From the NCBI RefSeq assembly GCF_016427605.1, contig NZ_JAELXQ010000002.1:248001-312000 (forward strand): DNA of 64,000 nt, in the 5' to 3' direction. Positions 25,859 through 35,684 of this stretch are shown here, piece after piece. The notes under the pieces are model-generated. The model worked only from the letters and a program-made list of their open reading frames with translations, made no database searches and had not been told where the DNA came from. Each line of letters begins with the position of its first letter. Within the stretch, counting starts at the first letter, position 1. Source of the DNA: Ochrobactrum sp. Q0168. Lineage in GTDB: Bacteria > Pseudomonadota > Alphaproteobacteria > Rhizobiales > Rhizobiaceae. The position numbers and the translations under genes are program-made.

Positions 25859-26974
25859 GTGGGGACCACATCTGTCGCGGATACAAGGACACACCGGGTT
25901 CGCCCGATGCGTCTCGATGACATACCGGCTGTGCGCGATCTGTTTACTCAGGTCTTTCGTCCCAAATCGACCTCTCACAGCGGGTGTTTGGACCAGTATT
26001 TTCGGCATGTTTTCTTCGAAAACCCCTATTACGATGCCGATCTGTGCAGCATCGTGCATGAAGACAGCAAGGGCGAGATCGACAGTACGCTGTGCGTCTT
26101 GCCCATCCCCTATCATGTCCACGGCAAGATCGTCATGGGAAGGCTGCTCTGCGCCTATATGATGCGCCCCGACAGCTCGCCGCGCGGCGCGGCAGAACTG
26201 ACCCTCACCTTCCGCTCACGCGCCAATGATTTCGCGTTCAGCGACAGTGCAGCACCCGTCAGCGCCCGCCATTTCAGCGCCGTTGGCGGCATCACGCTCG
26301 ACACCCATGGTCTGGCATGGACGCGGATTTTTCGCGGCGCGAGCTATGTGGCCCAGTTCGTCGCCGAACGCCGCGCCGCCTTGCGCGGCTGGCCCGCGGC
26401 AAAAGTCGGCCAGCTTCTGGACGCTCTCGTTCCGCTGCCCAAATTGCACAAATCCACCAACGGCAAGCGGACCGTGCGCGAGATTGATCAAAGCGAAGCT
26501 ATCAGCCTGATCCGCCAGTTCCTGCCGATCTATGACGCCTATCCGGCATGGACGGAACAGGATCTGCAATGGGTTTTGAACCTCGCCAGCGATAATCACG
26601 CCGCCGGTGAACTGCGCTTCTGTTCGATTTCCGGCAAAAGCGGCGAGCCCGTTGGCTTCTTCTGCTATTATGCCCGCCAGAACGGCATGGCCGAAGTGCT
26701 CAGCGTTCTGGCTCTCAAAAACCAGGAGCAGGCCGTTGTCGAAGTCATGCTGTCGCATTTGCAGGAGGCGGGCCATATCGCGGCGCAGGGCCGCGCCGAT
26801 CCGCGTTTTCTCGGCGCGCTTTCGCAGCAATCGGTCATGTTCTTCCGCCTTAAGGCCAATGTCTGCGTGGTGACAGCCAATCCCGGTGTGCTGAACGCGC
26901 TCGACCACAATGATATCTTCATTGGCGGACTTGCGGGCGAAAGCTGGAGCAGGTTAGTCACCGACTTCCAGTAA
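25859..26974 (+). CDS. GNAT-like acyltransferase of the polysaccharide locus
   Basis: A 371-residue protein with a GNAT-type N-terminal domain (RVRPMRLDDIPAVRDLFTQVFRP) and a second half resembling a GNAT lobe (GEPVGFFCYYARQNGMAEVLSVLALK). Such proteins in polysaccharide loci often transfer acyl groups to sugars, though no catalytic residue can be assigned. The GTG at 25859 was taken as start because GCAGG lies nearby and the 5' end is near the flippase stop; a later ATG (25908, MRLDDIPAV) is possible. Probably co-transcribed with the flippase gene. Confidence 0.65.
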   Translation: MGTTSVADTRTHRVRPMRLDDIPAVRDLFTQVFRPKSTSHSGCLDQYFRHVFFENPYYDADLCSIVHEDSKGEIDSTLCVLPIPYHVHGKIVMGRLLCAYMMRPDSSPRGAAELTLTFRSRANDFAFSDSAAPVSARHFSAVGGITLDTHGLAWTRIFRGASYVAQFVAERRAALRGWPAAKVGQLLDALVPLPKLHKSTNGKRTVREIDQSEAISLIRQFLPIYDAYPAWTEQDLQWVLNLASDNHAAGELRFCSISGKSGEPVGFFCYYARQNGMAEVLSVLALKNQEQAVVEVMLSHLQEAGHIAAQGRADPRFLGALSQQSVMFFRLKANVCVVTANPGVLNALDHNDIFIGGLAGESWSRLVTDFQ

Positions 26975-26991
26975 GCTGCCTGATCCAAAGA

Positions 26992-29196
26992 TCACCGCCT
27001 GAACCGGCGCTCCAGCAGGAAGAACGTCGTCGGCCCGTTGGCGCTGGCCCCATTATCGAGGCGAAATTCCACCGGCCCCTCGCCGGTCGCGACAGGCGCA
27101 TGCAGCGCGCCGTCGAGACCTATGGCGAACACTTTCCAGGCCGATGCAGCGCCTGCAAGCCGGAGATCGACGCGGTTGCGCAGCAATGTCACCGGCAGAC
27201 GCCCCCAATCCTCGATCACCTTTTGCGCATCGTCGCGAAAGCGCATCCCGGTATTGCGCGCGTCGGTAGCGAAAATCACCAGCATCTTTTCGCTGGTCGC
27301 CAAGGGCTGTTCATCCAGCGCCGAAATGGCAACAAGGCCGCGCTCTTCGGCATGGCCGAGTGTCACAGCCCCGAGCGTCAGGCTATCCTTCAGATCGGCA
27401 AAGGCCAGCGCTTCGGTGCGGGGCGTCACGACCCGCATGCGGGCGCGGTCCCGTTCAAGCAGGAGTTCGCCGGTCGCGCTGGCGAAGATGCCGCGATAGG
27501 GATCGGTCGCATTGTCCTTGGGCAACAGGACTGCCTGTTTCAAACGCCCGAGAACATTGTCGAGCGCGACATTGCGATAATTGATCTCGATGCCGCGGGC
27601 CACGGTTTCCGGCCATTGCAGACCAGAGGCGAACAGACCAATACCGCCGACCAGCGCAAGGGTTTTTAACCTTTCCGGTTCACGTGTTTCAAGCGAATCG
27701 CCAAGGCTTGTTTCGCCCTGCATCATGAAGGGGACGGCGAAAGACGCCATTTTGACATCGCCCCGCCGGAACAGGAGCGAGGCCAGCGTTTCGCCCGCAC
27801 GCGCCACCGGATCAACCGCGAATGTATAGGGCACGATGCGCCGGCGGCGCGGTTCCGCCTCATCGAAACCGAGCGTGATCGGCCCCTGCCCGTGGCGGCA
27901 AATGCCGTCCCAGCCCTGCAAGGCGGCATAGGCCGGAAAGACCAGCCCCGCTTCATAACGATAGCGGTTCCAGAACAGATGTTCATATTCGGTGACGAAG
28001 AATGGACGACCGATCCAGCGGCCTGCGGCCAGCTCGCTCACATAGGAGGCGGCGTCAGCGATGGAGCTGTTCTGCTTCATCGCCGTTCCGAGTTCCATCG
28101 TGCCGATCCAATCGTGGTAAGTATTGGCGCTGACCGCCTGTTGCGGCATGCGCGACAGCGCAGTCTGAACCGTGAACCAGTTATTATAGGGCGCGATCAG
28201 CCCCTTATAGCCAAGGGTCCGATAGGCAGACTCAAACCGTGCGGCCAATGCCTGCTCCCGCTCGACGACGAAGGCCTGAAAATCATGCAGCCTCCGACCA
28301 CCGCCGGAACGGCTTTGCGGCAGTTGCACCGTGCCCGCTTCGAGGTTTTCATCCGCGGCAAGCCCGCCCCAGGCGCGCGACAATGCAGCCGTGCTGGTAT
28401 AACGTTTTTTCAAAAACGCATTGAACGCTCGCGCAAAGCCCGGCCAGAACGGGCCGCTTGCTTGCTTCCCATGCAGGAAACTGGTGAATTCAATGCCATT
28501 CTCATTGAAGGGAACAATCAGCGCCAGCGCCGGATCCTGCAATGGGGCCAGCCCCGTATAGGGATTGACCGTCGCATAGACTTCTTTTTGAAACCGCAGC
28601 CAATGTTCGAAGGCTGTATCATCCACATAGATGCGGCGTTTCAGATCGCCTTCCGGCCCCCAGCGGTCGATATCCTTGCCGCCGAGCGCGCCGCTTTCCG
28701 AGGTCAGCCCGTCGATGGTCCAGTAAATGCCTTCGCGCTTCAAGGCGGCCATCAGATAGCGAATGCGGTCCAATGCTTGGCGGTCGAAGTTGAAGTCGCC
28801 ATCCCGGCCCAGCATCAGATCGGTGTCGAGGAAATGCAGCCGCGCAATATTGTAGCCATGCAGGCGAAGCTGCCGCACATAGCGGTCGATGAAGGCGTGA
28901 TCGATCTTACCCGCTGACGGCAATCGCCAGGAAAGCGACGCGCAGAACAGACGCAAGGGCTCATCGGGCTTTGCAGCCCGGACCAGACGTCCGGCGGCAT
29001 TGGCCGCGATGCGGCTTTGCTCATCGATTGCGGGATTGGGCAAAAAGGACGAGAAGTCGAGCGGGCTGCCCGGTTTCATCTCCAGCCCTGTTTCCTTGAC
29101 CGGCATCCACTCTTCCGCAAAAGTCGTTTCCGGCCAGAACGCCAACGCGATTAGACCGGCAAGACAGGTGAGAAAAGCGGCGAGCGACTTTCTCAT
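26992..29196 (-). CDS. Secreted glycoside-hydrolase-like protein of the polysaccharide locus
   Basis: A 734-residue protein starting MRKSLAAFLTCLAGLIALAF, a Sec signal peptide with cleavage near TFA. The centre looks like a clan-A TIM-barrel glycosidase: HGYNIARLHFLDTD, a candidate acid/base in VPFNENGIEF and a candidate nucleophile in FFVTEYEHLFWNRYRYE. The C-terminal ~250 residues form a beta-rich region. It may trim, release or remodel the polymer in the periplasm. The ATG at 29196 overlaps the stop of the upstream GT2 gene (ATGA); upstream open frame lacks conserved sequence. The family and substrate are not certain. Confidence 0.72.
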   Translation of the reverse strand: MRKSLAAFLTCLAGLIALAFWPETTFAEEWMPVKETGLEMKPGSPLDFSSFLPNPAIDEQSRIAANAAGRLVRAAKPDEPLRLFCASLSWRLPSAGKIDHAFIDRYVRQLRLHGYNIARLHFLDTDLMLGRDGDFNFDRQALDRIRYLMAALKREGIYWTIDGLTSESGALGGKDIDRWGPEGDLKRRIYVDDTAFEHWLRFQKEVYATVNPYTGLAPLQDPALALIVPFNENGIEFTSFLHGKQASGPFWPGFARAFNAFLKKRYTSTAALSRAWGGLAADENLEAGTVQLPQSRSGGGRRLHDFQAFVVEREQALAARFESAYRTLGYKGLIAPYNNWFTVQTALSRMPQQAVSANTYHDWIGTMELGTAMKQNSSIADAASYVSELAAGRWIGRPFFVTEYEHLFWNRYRYEAGLVFPAYAALQGWDGICRHGQGPITLGFDEAEPRRRRIVPYTFAVDPVARAGETLASLLFRRGDVKMASFAVPFMMQGETSLGDSLETREPERLKTLALVGGIGLFASGLQWPETVARGIEINYRNVALDNVLGRLKQAVLLPKDNATDPYRGIFASATGELLLERDRARMRVVTPRTEALAFADLKDSLTLGAVTLGHAEERGLVAISALDEQPLATSEKMLVIFATDARNTGMRFRDDAQKVIEDWGRLPVTLLRNRVDLRLAGAASAWKVFAIGLDGALHAPVATGEGPVEFRLDNGASANGPTTFFLLERRFRR

Positions 29197-30287
29197 GATG
29201 TCCCTTTGGGGATCTCTTTCACAACCCGGCTTTCGATCCAGTCCTGCGGCTTTCGGCGCGGCTGTAAGAAGCCGAGCGGCATGGCGGCTGCGTGGAAAAT
29301 CCACGCAACAACCGCATAGACGCCGAGCGAAACGCTGCGCTCGCGGATCGTCATCAGCACGAAAGGCAACAGCGCGAAGACGAGCGCCGCGACCAGCGCC
29401 CAAGGCGTGACAAAGCCAAGCAGCAGCGCGATAAGCACCACCAGCCACCAGACATAGACCGCGCCCCAGAGACGCAGTTCCGGGAGTTCCTTTATAACAT
29501 TCTTCCAGTGCGGCTGGCCGACCGCCGCGCGCAGCACCTCGCCCGTGCCGCGCAGATATTTGCTTTTCCAGCGGCGTGTCAGAAGCTTGTAGGCATTCAT
29601 CGAATAGCCGAAATGCTGCACGAAAGGCCGGTCGAGACGATAGAGCTTCCAGCCATGGGTGCGCAGGCGCACGCCCGCATCGAACTCTTCATGACCGTGC
29701 AGATTGCGGTCTGAGAAATAGCCCGCTTGCTCGATGGCGGCGCGGCGATAAAGACCACCGCCATTCATCCGGTCGATGTTGCCGGCCTGTTTCTCGGGCG
29801 TCTGCCGGCGGGCGCGCCGCTGAAATTCAAGGCTTTCCAGAATCTGGTCCACCACATGGCCGGTCACGCCGCCGGTTTCCGGGTGCTCGGCCATATAGTG
29901 CAGGGCAGCGGGAATAAAATCCGGCTCGATGATCATGTCGCCATCGATCAGGCAGATGAATGGCTGGGTGGAATATTGAAAGCCCAGTTGCGGCCCCAGA
30001 CCGCAACTTGCCCGCGCGGGCGCTTCGATCTGCACCACCCGCACCGGATAGGCGCTGGCAATCTCCACCGTGCGATCCGTCGAACCGCTATCGGAAACGA
30101 TGACTTCAACCTGTCCATCCGGCAAGGCTGCAAGCGCGCTCTCTATCGCGGCAGCGATGCGCTGTTCTTCGTTCAAAGTCTTAATGATAATCGAAACTGA
30201 CATTGCCCGCCTTGCCCGCTCCCCGTTGGTGTCGACAGTCACCCCATCGAAAGCATTAACTCTTCCAACTGTATTTAGGCATGACAT
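29193..30287 (-). CDS. GT2-family glycosyltransferase with C-terminal membrane helices
   Basis: A 364-residue GT-A enzyme. The GT2 domain begins at SVSIIIKTLNEEQRI (30-44), with SDSGSTD (65-71) and the metal-binding DGD (115-117), then GHEEFDAGVRLRTHGWK. Two or three hydrophobic helices follow near the C-terminus (VWWLVVLIALLLGFV, WALVAALVFALLPFVL). It should add a sugar at the inner membrane. ATG 30287 has AAAGGAA five bases upstream; the ATG at 30203, nearer the conserved domain, has a poorer site. It is coupled to the glycosidase-like gene by an ATGA overlap. Confidence 0.86.
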   Translation of the reverse strand: MSCLNTVGRVNAFDGVTVDTNGERARRAMSVSIIIKTLNEEQRIAAAIESALAALPDGQVEVIVSDSGSTDRTVEIASAYPVRVVQIEAPARASCGLGPQLGFQYSTQPFICLIDGDMIIEPDFIPAALHYMAEHPETGGVTGHVVDQILESLEFQRRARRQTPEKQAGNIDRMNGGGLYRRAAIEQAGYFSDRNLHGHEEFDAGVRLRTHGWKLYRLDRPFVQHFGYSMNAYKLLTRRWKSKYLRGTGEVLRAAVGQPHWKNVIKELPELRLWGAVYVWWLVVLIALLLGFVTPWALVAALVFALLPFVLMTIRERSVSLGVYAVVAWIFHAAAMPLGFLQPRRKPQDWIESRVVKEIPKGTS

Positions 30288-30361
30288 AGTTTCCTTTCGT
30301 TTCAAATAAACTAAACACTGTCATGCGAATACATCCAATATAGACGACAGCAAGGTTTCCG

Positions 30362-31492
30362 ATGCCGGTTTCCCCGTTTCACATCGAAGTGCATGATCGC
30401 GTTGACGATCTATCGGACGACTGGCCCGACGCGAACGACGGCAACGGCTGCGCATTGTTCGTCTTTCAGTCGAAAACGTTTTTGCGCGCCTGGGAAGCGA
30501 CTTATGGCAAGGCCCGCAAAGCGCAGCTTTGTCTGGTCGAGGTGCGCGATCAGGACCAGCGCCCCGTTCTTTTCGTCCCCCTTTACATTCAGCAGCAACA
30601 TGGCGCGCGCGTCCTCGCTTTCACGGATGACGGTGTGGCCGATTACAATGCGCCAATCCTCTTCGACCATGCGCAAACATGGGACGCCGTCAGCGCAGAC
30701 GCCCTTCTGCAAGGCATCGTCGCCGCCCTGCCGCCCTTCGACATCGCGGCTTTCGACAAGATGCCGGAAACCGTCGAGGGCCGCCCCAATCCGTTCTGGT
30801 ATATTTCCAACCGCGATTGCGCCGAAGCAACGCAATGGATCACGCTCGACCGGCCCCTGCCCGATATCGAAGCGTCAATTCGCGGCCTGCGCACCATAAA
30901 AAAGCGCGGCAAGGCTCTGCGTCAGGCGGGCCGCTATCGCTTTCTCGTCACGCGCACAGCGGAAGAACGCGCCACCATTCTCGACGCCATGCTGCGGCAG
31001 AAACAGCGGCGTTTCGTGGAAACGCGCGTGCCGGGTTTCGATGCTCATCCCGAAAAGCGCCAGTTCTTCGAGACGGTGACAGAACCGCTCGCCGCCCGCA
31101 ACGCCCTGCATTTCTCCGCTCTGACCATGGACGACGAGGTGGTCGCCACCATGTGGAGCGTCACGCGCAACCGGCATTATTGTGCGATGGTCACTACCTT
31201 CGAAGATGGTGTGTGGAACAAATACTCGCCCGGCAAGGTGCTGATCCTGCGCCTGATCGAAGCGCTGAAAGCCGATGATTACGACTGTTTCGATCTCGGC
31301 TTCGGCAATGAGCCGTGGAAGCAGGATTTCGCAAACCGCACGATCCCACTGCGCGATTATATTGCCGCCCGTACACCGCGCGGGAAACTGTCTCTGGCTC
31401 GCCAGCAACTGATCACTTCACTGCGCTCCACCCGGCTTTATCAAAGGCTTCGCCCGCTTAAATGGGAACTGTTGCGCCGCTTCTCGCGCTAA
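30362..31492 (+). CDS. CelD/BcsL-like GNAT acyltransferase
   Basis: A 376-residue protein of the group of acetyltransferases (Acetyltransf_6) linked to cellulose and exopolysaccharide loci. Recognisable parts are FVFQSKTFLRAWEATYGK near the N-terminus, GLRTIKKRGKALRQAGRYRF in the centre, and the GNAT core ALHFSALTMDDEVVATMWS, then YSPGKVLILRLIEALKADDYDCFDLGFGNEPWK, which includes the conserved pyrophosphate-loop-like segment. It may acylate the polymer or a precursor. ATG at 30362 has AAGG upstream. It is transcribed divergently from the GT2 gene with 74 bases between. Confidence 0.75.
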   Translation: MPVSPFHIEVHDRVDDLSDDWPDANDGNGCALFVFQSKTFLRAWEATYGKARKAQLCLVEVRDQDQRPVLFVPLYIQQQHGARVLAFTDDGVADYNAPILFDHAQTWDAVSADALLQGIVAALPPFDIAAFDKMPETVEGRPNPFWYISNRDCAEATQWITLDRPLPDIEASIRGLRTIKKRGKALRQAGRYRFLVTRTAEERATILDAMLRQKQRRFVETRVPGFDAHPEKRQFFETVTEPLAARNALHFSALTMDDEVVATMWSVTRNRHYCAMVTTFEDGVWNKYSPGKVLILRLIEALKADDYDCFDLGFGNEPWKQDFANRTIPLRDYIAARTPRGKLSLARQQLITSLRSTRLYQRLRPLKWELLRRFSR

Positions 31493-31496
31493 ACCG

Positions 31497-32807
31497 TCAG
31501 CCCTCGCGCTTTGGCAAACGCACCATGAAGGTGGAGCCTTCGCCAAGCTGCGAACGGACCACGAGGCGTCCGCGATGGCGCGCCAAAATGTGCTTGACGA
31601 TGGCAAGTCCAAGTCCCGTGCCCTTCTGCGCCCGGCTGGTTTCCACATCGATGCGGTAAAACCGCTCGGTCAGACGCGGCAGATGTTCGGCAGAGATGCC
31701 CGGCCCGAAATCCTGTATCGACGCGACGACTTCCGGCGCACTGCCGGTCTCATCCGTCTCCAGCTTGACGATGACCTTCTTGCCGCCCTGCCCGTATTTG
31801 CAGGCATTTTCGACCAGATTCTGGAACACCTGTATCAACTCGTCGCGGGCACCCGTTACCAACACCGGACGGTCCGGCAGATTGCGCTCGATCACCACGT
31901 CCAGATTGGCGGCAAGCGGAGACAGCGTATCGGCGACATGGTTGACAACCGCCGTCAGGTCCACGCTTTCATTGACCGCCAGATGCGCCCGCATTTCCAG
32001 CCGGGAAAGCGACAGGAGATCGTCTATCAGGCGCGACATGCGCTCGGCCTGCTTCTGCATGATATCGAGAAAGCGGTCACGCGCGGCAACGTCGTTGCGC
32101 GCCGGCCCCTGCAAGGTTTCGATGAAGCCGCGCAACGAGGCGAGCGGCGTACGCAATTCATGGCTGGCATTGGCGATGAAGTCGGACCGCATGCGGTCGA
32201 TGCGGCGCGTTTCGCTCTGATCGCGGAAGATGAGCACGAAAAGCTCGGGCCGCCCTTTCGCATCCGGCAGCGCCTTGACCATGGCCTTGTACCAGCGATC
32301 AATCGGCACGCGCTCGAAATATTCGATGCTGCGCGGCTCGCCGTCCGCGATGACACCCTGAATGAGCGCATGCATTTCCGGGGCGCGGAAGCGCAGAAAA
32401 AGCGCCGTTCCGCTTTCCAGCGATTGAAAAGCCTCCAGCGCCGACGCATTGGCGAATAGCACCGTTCCGCCATGGTCGAAGACAATCATCGGATCGGTGA
32501 GCAGATCGGCCAGCCGCTCGCCGGAACCTCCCGCCATTTCGCCGTGATCGGCATCCCCGACCGCAACTGCATCAGGCTCGCCGCTGCCGACCTCGTTGGC
32601 AACCCACACCGCCCCCAGCACCACCAGCGCCAAAAGCGCCGCCCGGAACCAGAACGGCAATTCCAGGGCCATGACGCAGACCGCCAGAACGATGCTGACG
32701 ATGAGAACGCCTTTCACCCGCCCGAGCGGTGCAAAAATCGACGCTTCCGGAACACGCGCTTCCGGGGCGGTCTCGGCATTATCGGCACGGCGGTTGTCTT
32801 CACTCAT
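31497..32807 (-). CDS. phoR: PhoR-like sensor histidine kinase
   Basis: A 436-residue membrane kinase: two hydrophobic helices (about 33-50 and 54-71) with almost no periplasmic loop, a PAS domain (about 97-195), HisKA with H216 (FIANASHELRTPLASLRG), and HATPase_c (N box VFQNLVENACKYG, DFGPGIS, GTGLGLAIVKH). This is the PhoR design, which senses phosphate through the Pst system rather than by a periplasmic domain. No PhoB, Pst or PhoU genes lie in the window. Divergent from ppk2, which supports a phosphate theme. The ATG at 32807 has TGAGGGA upstream. Confidence 0.8.
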   Translation of the reverse strand: MSEDNRRADNAETAPEARVPEASIFAPLGRVKGVLIVSIVLAVCVMALELPFWFRAALLALVVLGAVWVANEVGSGEPDAVAVGDADHGEMAGGSGERLADLLTDPMIVFDHGGTVLFANASALEAFQSLESGTALFLRFRAPEMHALIQGVIADGEPRSIEYFERVPIDRWYKAMVKALPDAKGRPELFVLIFRDQSETRRIDRMRSDFIANASHELRTPLASLRGFIETLQGPARNDVAARDRFLDIMQKQAERMSRLIDDLLSLSRLEMRAHLAVNESVDLTAVVNHVADTLSPLAANLDVVIERNLPDRPVLVTGARDELIQVFQNLVENACKYGQGGKKVIVKLETDETGSAPEVVASIQDFGPGISAEHLPRLTERFYRIDVETSRAQKGTGLGLAIVKHILARHRGRLVVRSQLGEGSTFMVRLPKREG

Positions 32808-32916
32808 TTTTATCCCTCAGGCGCGCCGAAGATCTGCCCCAAAATCCACAGCGACGTCTTTACGCAACTTCTTATCTGCCCATATCATGGATTGATATAA
32901 ACGAAAGGGAATTGCC

Positions 32917-33861
32917 GTGGGTGACAGTTCGAAGACAGCTAACAAAAAGAACGACAAGAAAAGCGATATTCCAGCCATCGACAAGCCGATCAAGCTGAAG
33001 CTCGGCGGAGAAACCCGCAAGTTCGATATCAACGACCCCAAGCTTCCCAACTGGATTGACGATCAGGCGCTGCAGTCGGGCGGATATCCCTATTCGTCGA
33101 AGATGAAGAGCGATGAATATGAAGCGACGCTCGAACGCCTGCAAATCGAGCTGGTCAAGCTGCAATACTGGCTGCAATCGACCGGCGGGCGGGTCATCAG
33201 CGTTTTTGAAGGGCGCGATGCGGCGGGCAAAGGCGGGACGATCTTCACAATCCGCGAATTCATGAACCCGCGCACGGCACGCAACGTCGCCCTGCCGAAA
33301 CCGACCCCGACCGAAAGCGGCCAGTGGTATTTCCAGCGCTATGTTGCGCATTTCCCCACCGCGGGAGAGTTCGTCACCTTCGACCGCTCCTGGTACAACC
33401 GGGCCGGCGTTGAATCGGTGATGGGTTTCTGCACCCCGGCGCAGCTGGAAATCTTCCTCACCGAAACACCGGATTTCGAACGGATGATCGTGACGGACGG
33501 CATTCACCTGTTCAAGTTCTGGCTCGATATCGGCCAGGAAATGCAGCTGAAGCGCTTCCATGAGCGCCGCCACAGTCCGCTGAAGAGCTGGAAGTTCTCA
33601 CCGATGGATGTGGCCGGCATTTCGCGCTGGGATGATTATTCCGCAGCGCTCCACACCATGCTGGAACGCACCGACAACGGCTATGCGCCATGGACCATCG
33701 TGCGCTCCAACGATAAGCGGCGCGCCCGACTGGCCGCGATCCGGCGCATCCTTTTGACCCTGCCCTATGACGGCCGTGATCTCGACGCCATCGGTCCGGA
33801 AGATCAGTCCATTATCGGCCGCGGTTCGGCATTCATCACGCAGTCGTCGGCATCCAAGTAA
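32917..33861 (+). CDS. ppk2: Polyphosphate kinase 2
   Basis: A 314-residue PPK2-family enzyme that makes nucleoside triphosphates from polyphosphate and nucleoside diphosphate, or the reverse. It has the Walker A motif [10 protein letters not shown] (99-108), the Walker B-like [12 protein letters not shown] with D156, and [18 protein letters not shown] in the lid region. The GTG start at 32917 has GAAAGGGA upstream at good spacing. It shares a 109-base divergent promoter region with the PhoR-like kinase gene; I saw no convincing PHO box there. Its last 58 bases overlap, antisense, the 3' end of the large GT2 gene. Confidence 0.94.
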   Translation: MGDSSKTANKKNDKKSDIPAIDKPIKLKLGGETRKFDINDPKLPNWIDDQALQSGGYPYSSKMKSDEYEATLERLQIELVKLQYWLQSTGGRVISVFEGRDAAGKGGTIFTIREFMNPRTARNVALPKPTPTESGQWYFQRYVAHFPTAGEFVTFDRSWYNRAGVESVMGFCTPAQLEIFLTETPDFERMIVTDGIHLFKFWLDIGQEMQLKRFHERRHSPLKSWKFSPMDVAGISRWDDYSAALHTMLERTDNGYAPWTIVRSNDKRRARLAAIRRILLTLPYDGRDLDAIGPEDQSIIGRGSAFITQSSASK

Positions 33862-35684
33862 AAAATACTCGGCCTGTGCGGCGTTTTCTCCCAGAGATGG
33901 GGCTTGCGCACCAGCTGCCACAGCGCCCGCCAGGCCGAGAGCGAAATCAGCACCCAGTAGATCGGTATCGCCAACAGATAGGCATAACCGCCGCGCTCCG
34001 TCGGCTCCATGGTTTTGGCGCCGAGAAGATAGAAGCTGAGATAAGCGAGCAGAATATTCACCACATCCAGCACAAGTAGTCCGAGGCTGCTTGGCGTCAG
34101 CGGCTGCGCGAGCAGTTCAACGAACAGGACAGCCAGCGTCACCAGCATGAAGGGATGCAGCAGCGCCGATGCGATGATGCCAAGCGTGTAAATCTGGTTG
34201 ATCGCAAAGCGCCAGCCGCCAAGCTGGTGTAAGGCCGTGTAAGGGTCGCGGGCGTGCACCAGCCACGTCTGTATCCAGCCCTTGATCCAGCGCGTGCGCT
34301 GCTTGCGCCAGACGCCGTAATCCTCCGGCGCATCCTCGATAGTGCCGCGACTGATGGTGCCGATGCGGTACCCATAGCGCGCCAGGCGAATGCCAAGATC
34401 GGCATCCTCGGTTACGTTGAAGGCATCCCAGCCGCCGACCTCTTCCAGGCATGACCGGCGGAAATGATTGGACGTCCCGCCAAGCGGAATGACCAGCCCT
34501 CGGCTGGCCAGCCATGGTAGCAGCCCGCGAAACAGCGCCGCATATTCGAAGGCAAACATGCGCGTCAAAAGATTATGCCGAAAATTGCCGATGATCAGTG
34601 GCGCCTGCACGCAGGAAAGCTGACCGCCATCGCGCCGAAAAGCCTGCCATGCCTCGCGCAATTGGTCGGGATGCGGACGGTCCTCGGCGTCGAACACCGC
34701 GACAATTTCGCCGCGCACGAATTGCAACGCATAATTCAGCGCATTCGGCTTGGTGCGCGGCCCACCGGGCGGCACGGTAATGACCTCGAAATTAGCGGGC
34801 AAATGATGACGCTCTATCGCGAAGCGTGTCTCGTAATCGTCCTCCTCGCAGACGAGCTTGATTTCCAGCTTGCTGCGCGGCCAGTTGATCCCGTTGAGAG
34901 CGGCAATCAGCTGGCCGATCACCTCTTTTTCCCGATAAAGCGGCACAAGTACGGAATAGACCGGCAAATCCCGTTTCTTCAGCGGCAGGATTTCCACGAA
35001 CCGCAGACGCCCACCCGTTGTCACGGCAAACAACCGGATCAACACGCAGCCGAAGAAGAACAACGTCATCATGACATGGAGCGCCAGAACCGTCTGGAGC
35101 GGCCAGTTGATGATGGCGGCAATTAGCAAATAGAGCGCCATCGCGATGCCGAAGGCCTGCCAGCTGTGTAACACGCGGGCCGCCGAAAGGGATTGCGGCG
35201 TCATCTGCCGCGCCCGATCGATCAACCGTGCGCTGTACCGCCGGCGCAAGATTTGCCTGAGCAGTGTCGGCGTGCAGATGCGGATGCGGTTGCGCAGCGA
35301 AGGGTTGGCGCGCACATGGTCGAGCAGCCCTCTGATACGACGTTCGATGGGCGCAATATAAAGATATGTCGTCCCGTCCCGCCCGATGGTCATGACCTGC
35401 CCCACATCAGTCAGACCCGGCATGGCGTCTTCATCCGAAATGAATATGCGAGACGGCAGGATTTCCTGCGTGAACTCAAGCCCCAGCAGGTCTGCAATCG
35501 CTTCGAAAACTGCGGTTTCCGTCACGCCCGGTTGCTGAACAAGCTCAGCGCAGAATGTAGTCCCATTGCGCACAGCTTCGCCATAAGCCCCGACAAGCGA
35601 ACACCGTGCAATGCCACGCCGCTGCAATCTGGCAGATATGGCACCGCATATCTCCAGATCGAAGCCACTCGATCCGTTATTCAT
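33804..35684 (-). CDS. Large membrane GT2 glycosyltransferase with N-terminal MshEN-like domain
   Basis: A 626-residue inner-membrane enzyme. Residues about 10-80 ([20 protein letters not shown], then [11 protein letters not shown]) resemble the GspE/MshEN domain; helices follow at about 176-220; the processive GT2 core has EDD (281-283), DAED (332-335), TEDADL (425-430) and QRTRW (462-466); then 4-5 helices. These are the D,D,D,Q(R)xRW residues of cellulose-synthase-like enzymes. It probably makes and extrudes a polymer, perhaps controlled by cyclic-di-GMP through the N-domain as in NfrB-like enzymes (inference). No PilZ domain is present. It overlaps ppk2 by 58 bases, convergently. Confidence 0.83.
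   Translation of the reverse strand: MNNGSSGFDLEICGAISARLQRRGIARCSLVGAYGEAVRNGTTFCAELVQQPGVTETAVFEAIADLLGLEFTQEILPSRIFISDEDAMPGLTDVGQVMTIGRDGTTYLYIAPIERRIRGLLDHVRANPSLRNRIRICTPTLLRQILRRRYSARLIDRARQMTPQSLSAARVLHSWQAFGIAMALYLLIAAIINWPLQTVLALHVMMTLFFFGCVLIRLFAVTTGGRLRFVEILPLKKRDLPVYSVLVPLYREKEVIGQLIAALNGINWPRSKLEIKLVCEEDDYETRFAIERHHLPANFEVITVPPGGPRTKPNALNYALQFVRGEIVAVFDAEDRPHPDQLREAWQAFRRDGGQLSCVQAPLIIGNFRHNLLTRMFAFEYAALFRGLLPWLASRGLVIPLGGTSNHFRRSCLEEVGGWDAFNVTEDADLGIRLARYGYRIGTISRGTIEDAPEDYGVWRKQRTRWIKGWIQTWLVHARDPYTALHQLGGWRFAINQIYTLGIIASALLHPFMLVTLAVLFVELLAQPLTPSSLGLLVLDVVNILLAYLSFYLLGAKTMEPTERGGYAYLLAIPIYWVLISLSAWRALWQLVRKPHLWEKTPHRPSIFYLDADDCVMNAEPRPIMD

Noticed and set aside
28815-29448. 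N-terminal extension of the glycosidase-like gene up to 29448
   Set aside because: The extension overlaps the GT2 gene in another frame and precedes a clear signal peptide at 29196, where an ATGA coupling start exists.
32808-32916. PHO box between the PhoR-like kinase gene and ppk2
   Set aside because: CTTTACGCAACTTCTTATC only weakly resembles the direct repeat of a PHO box; not supported.
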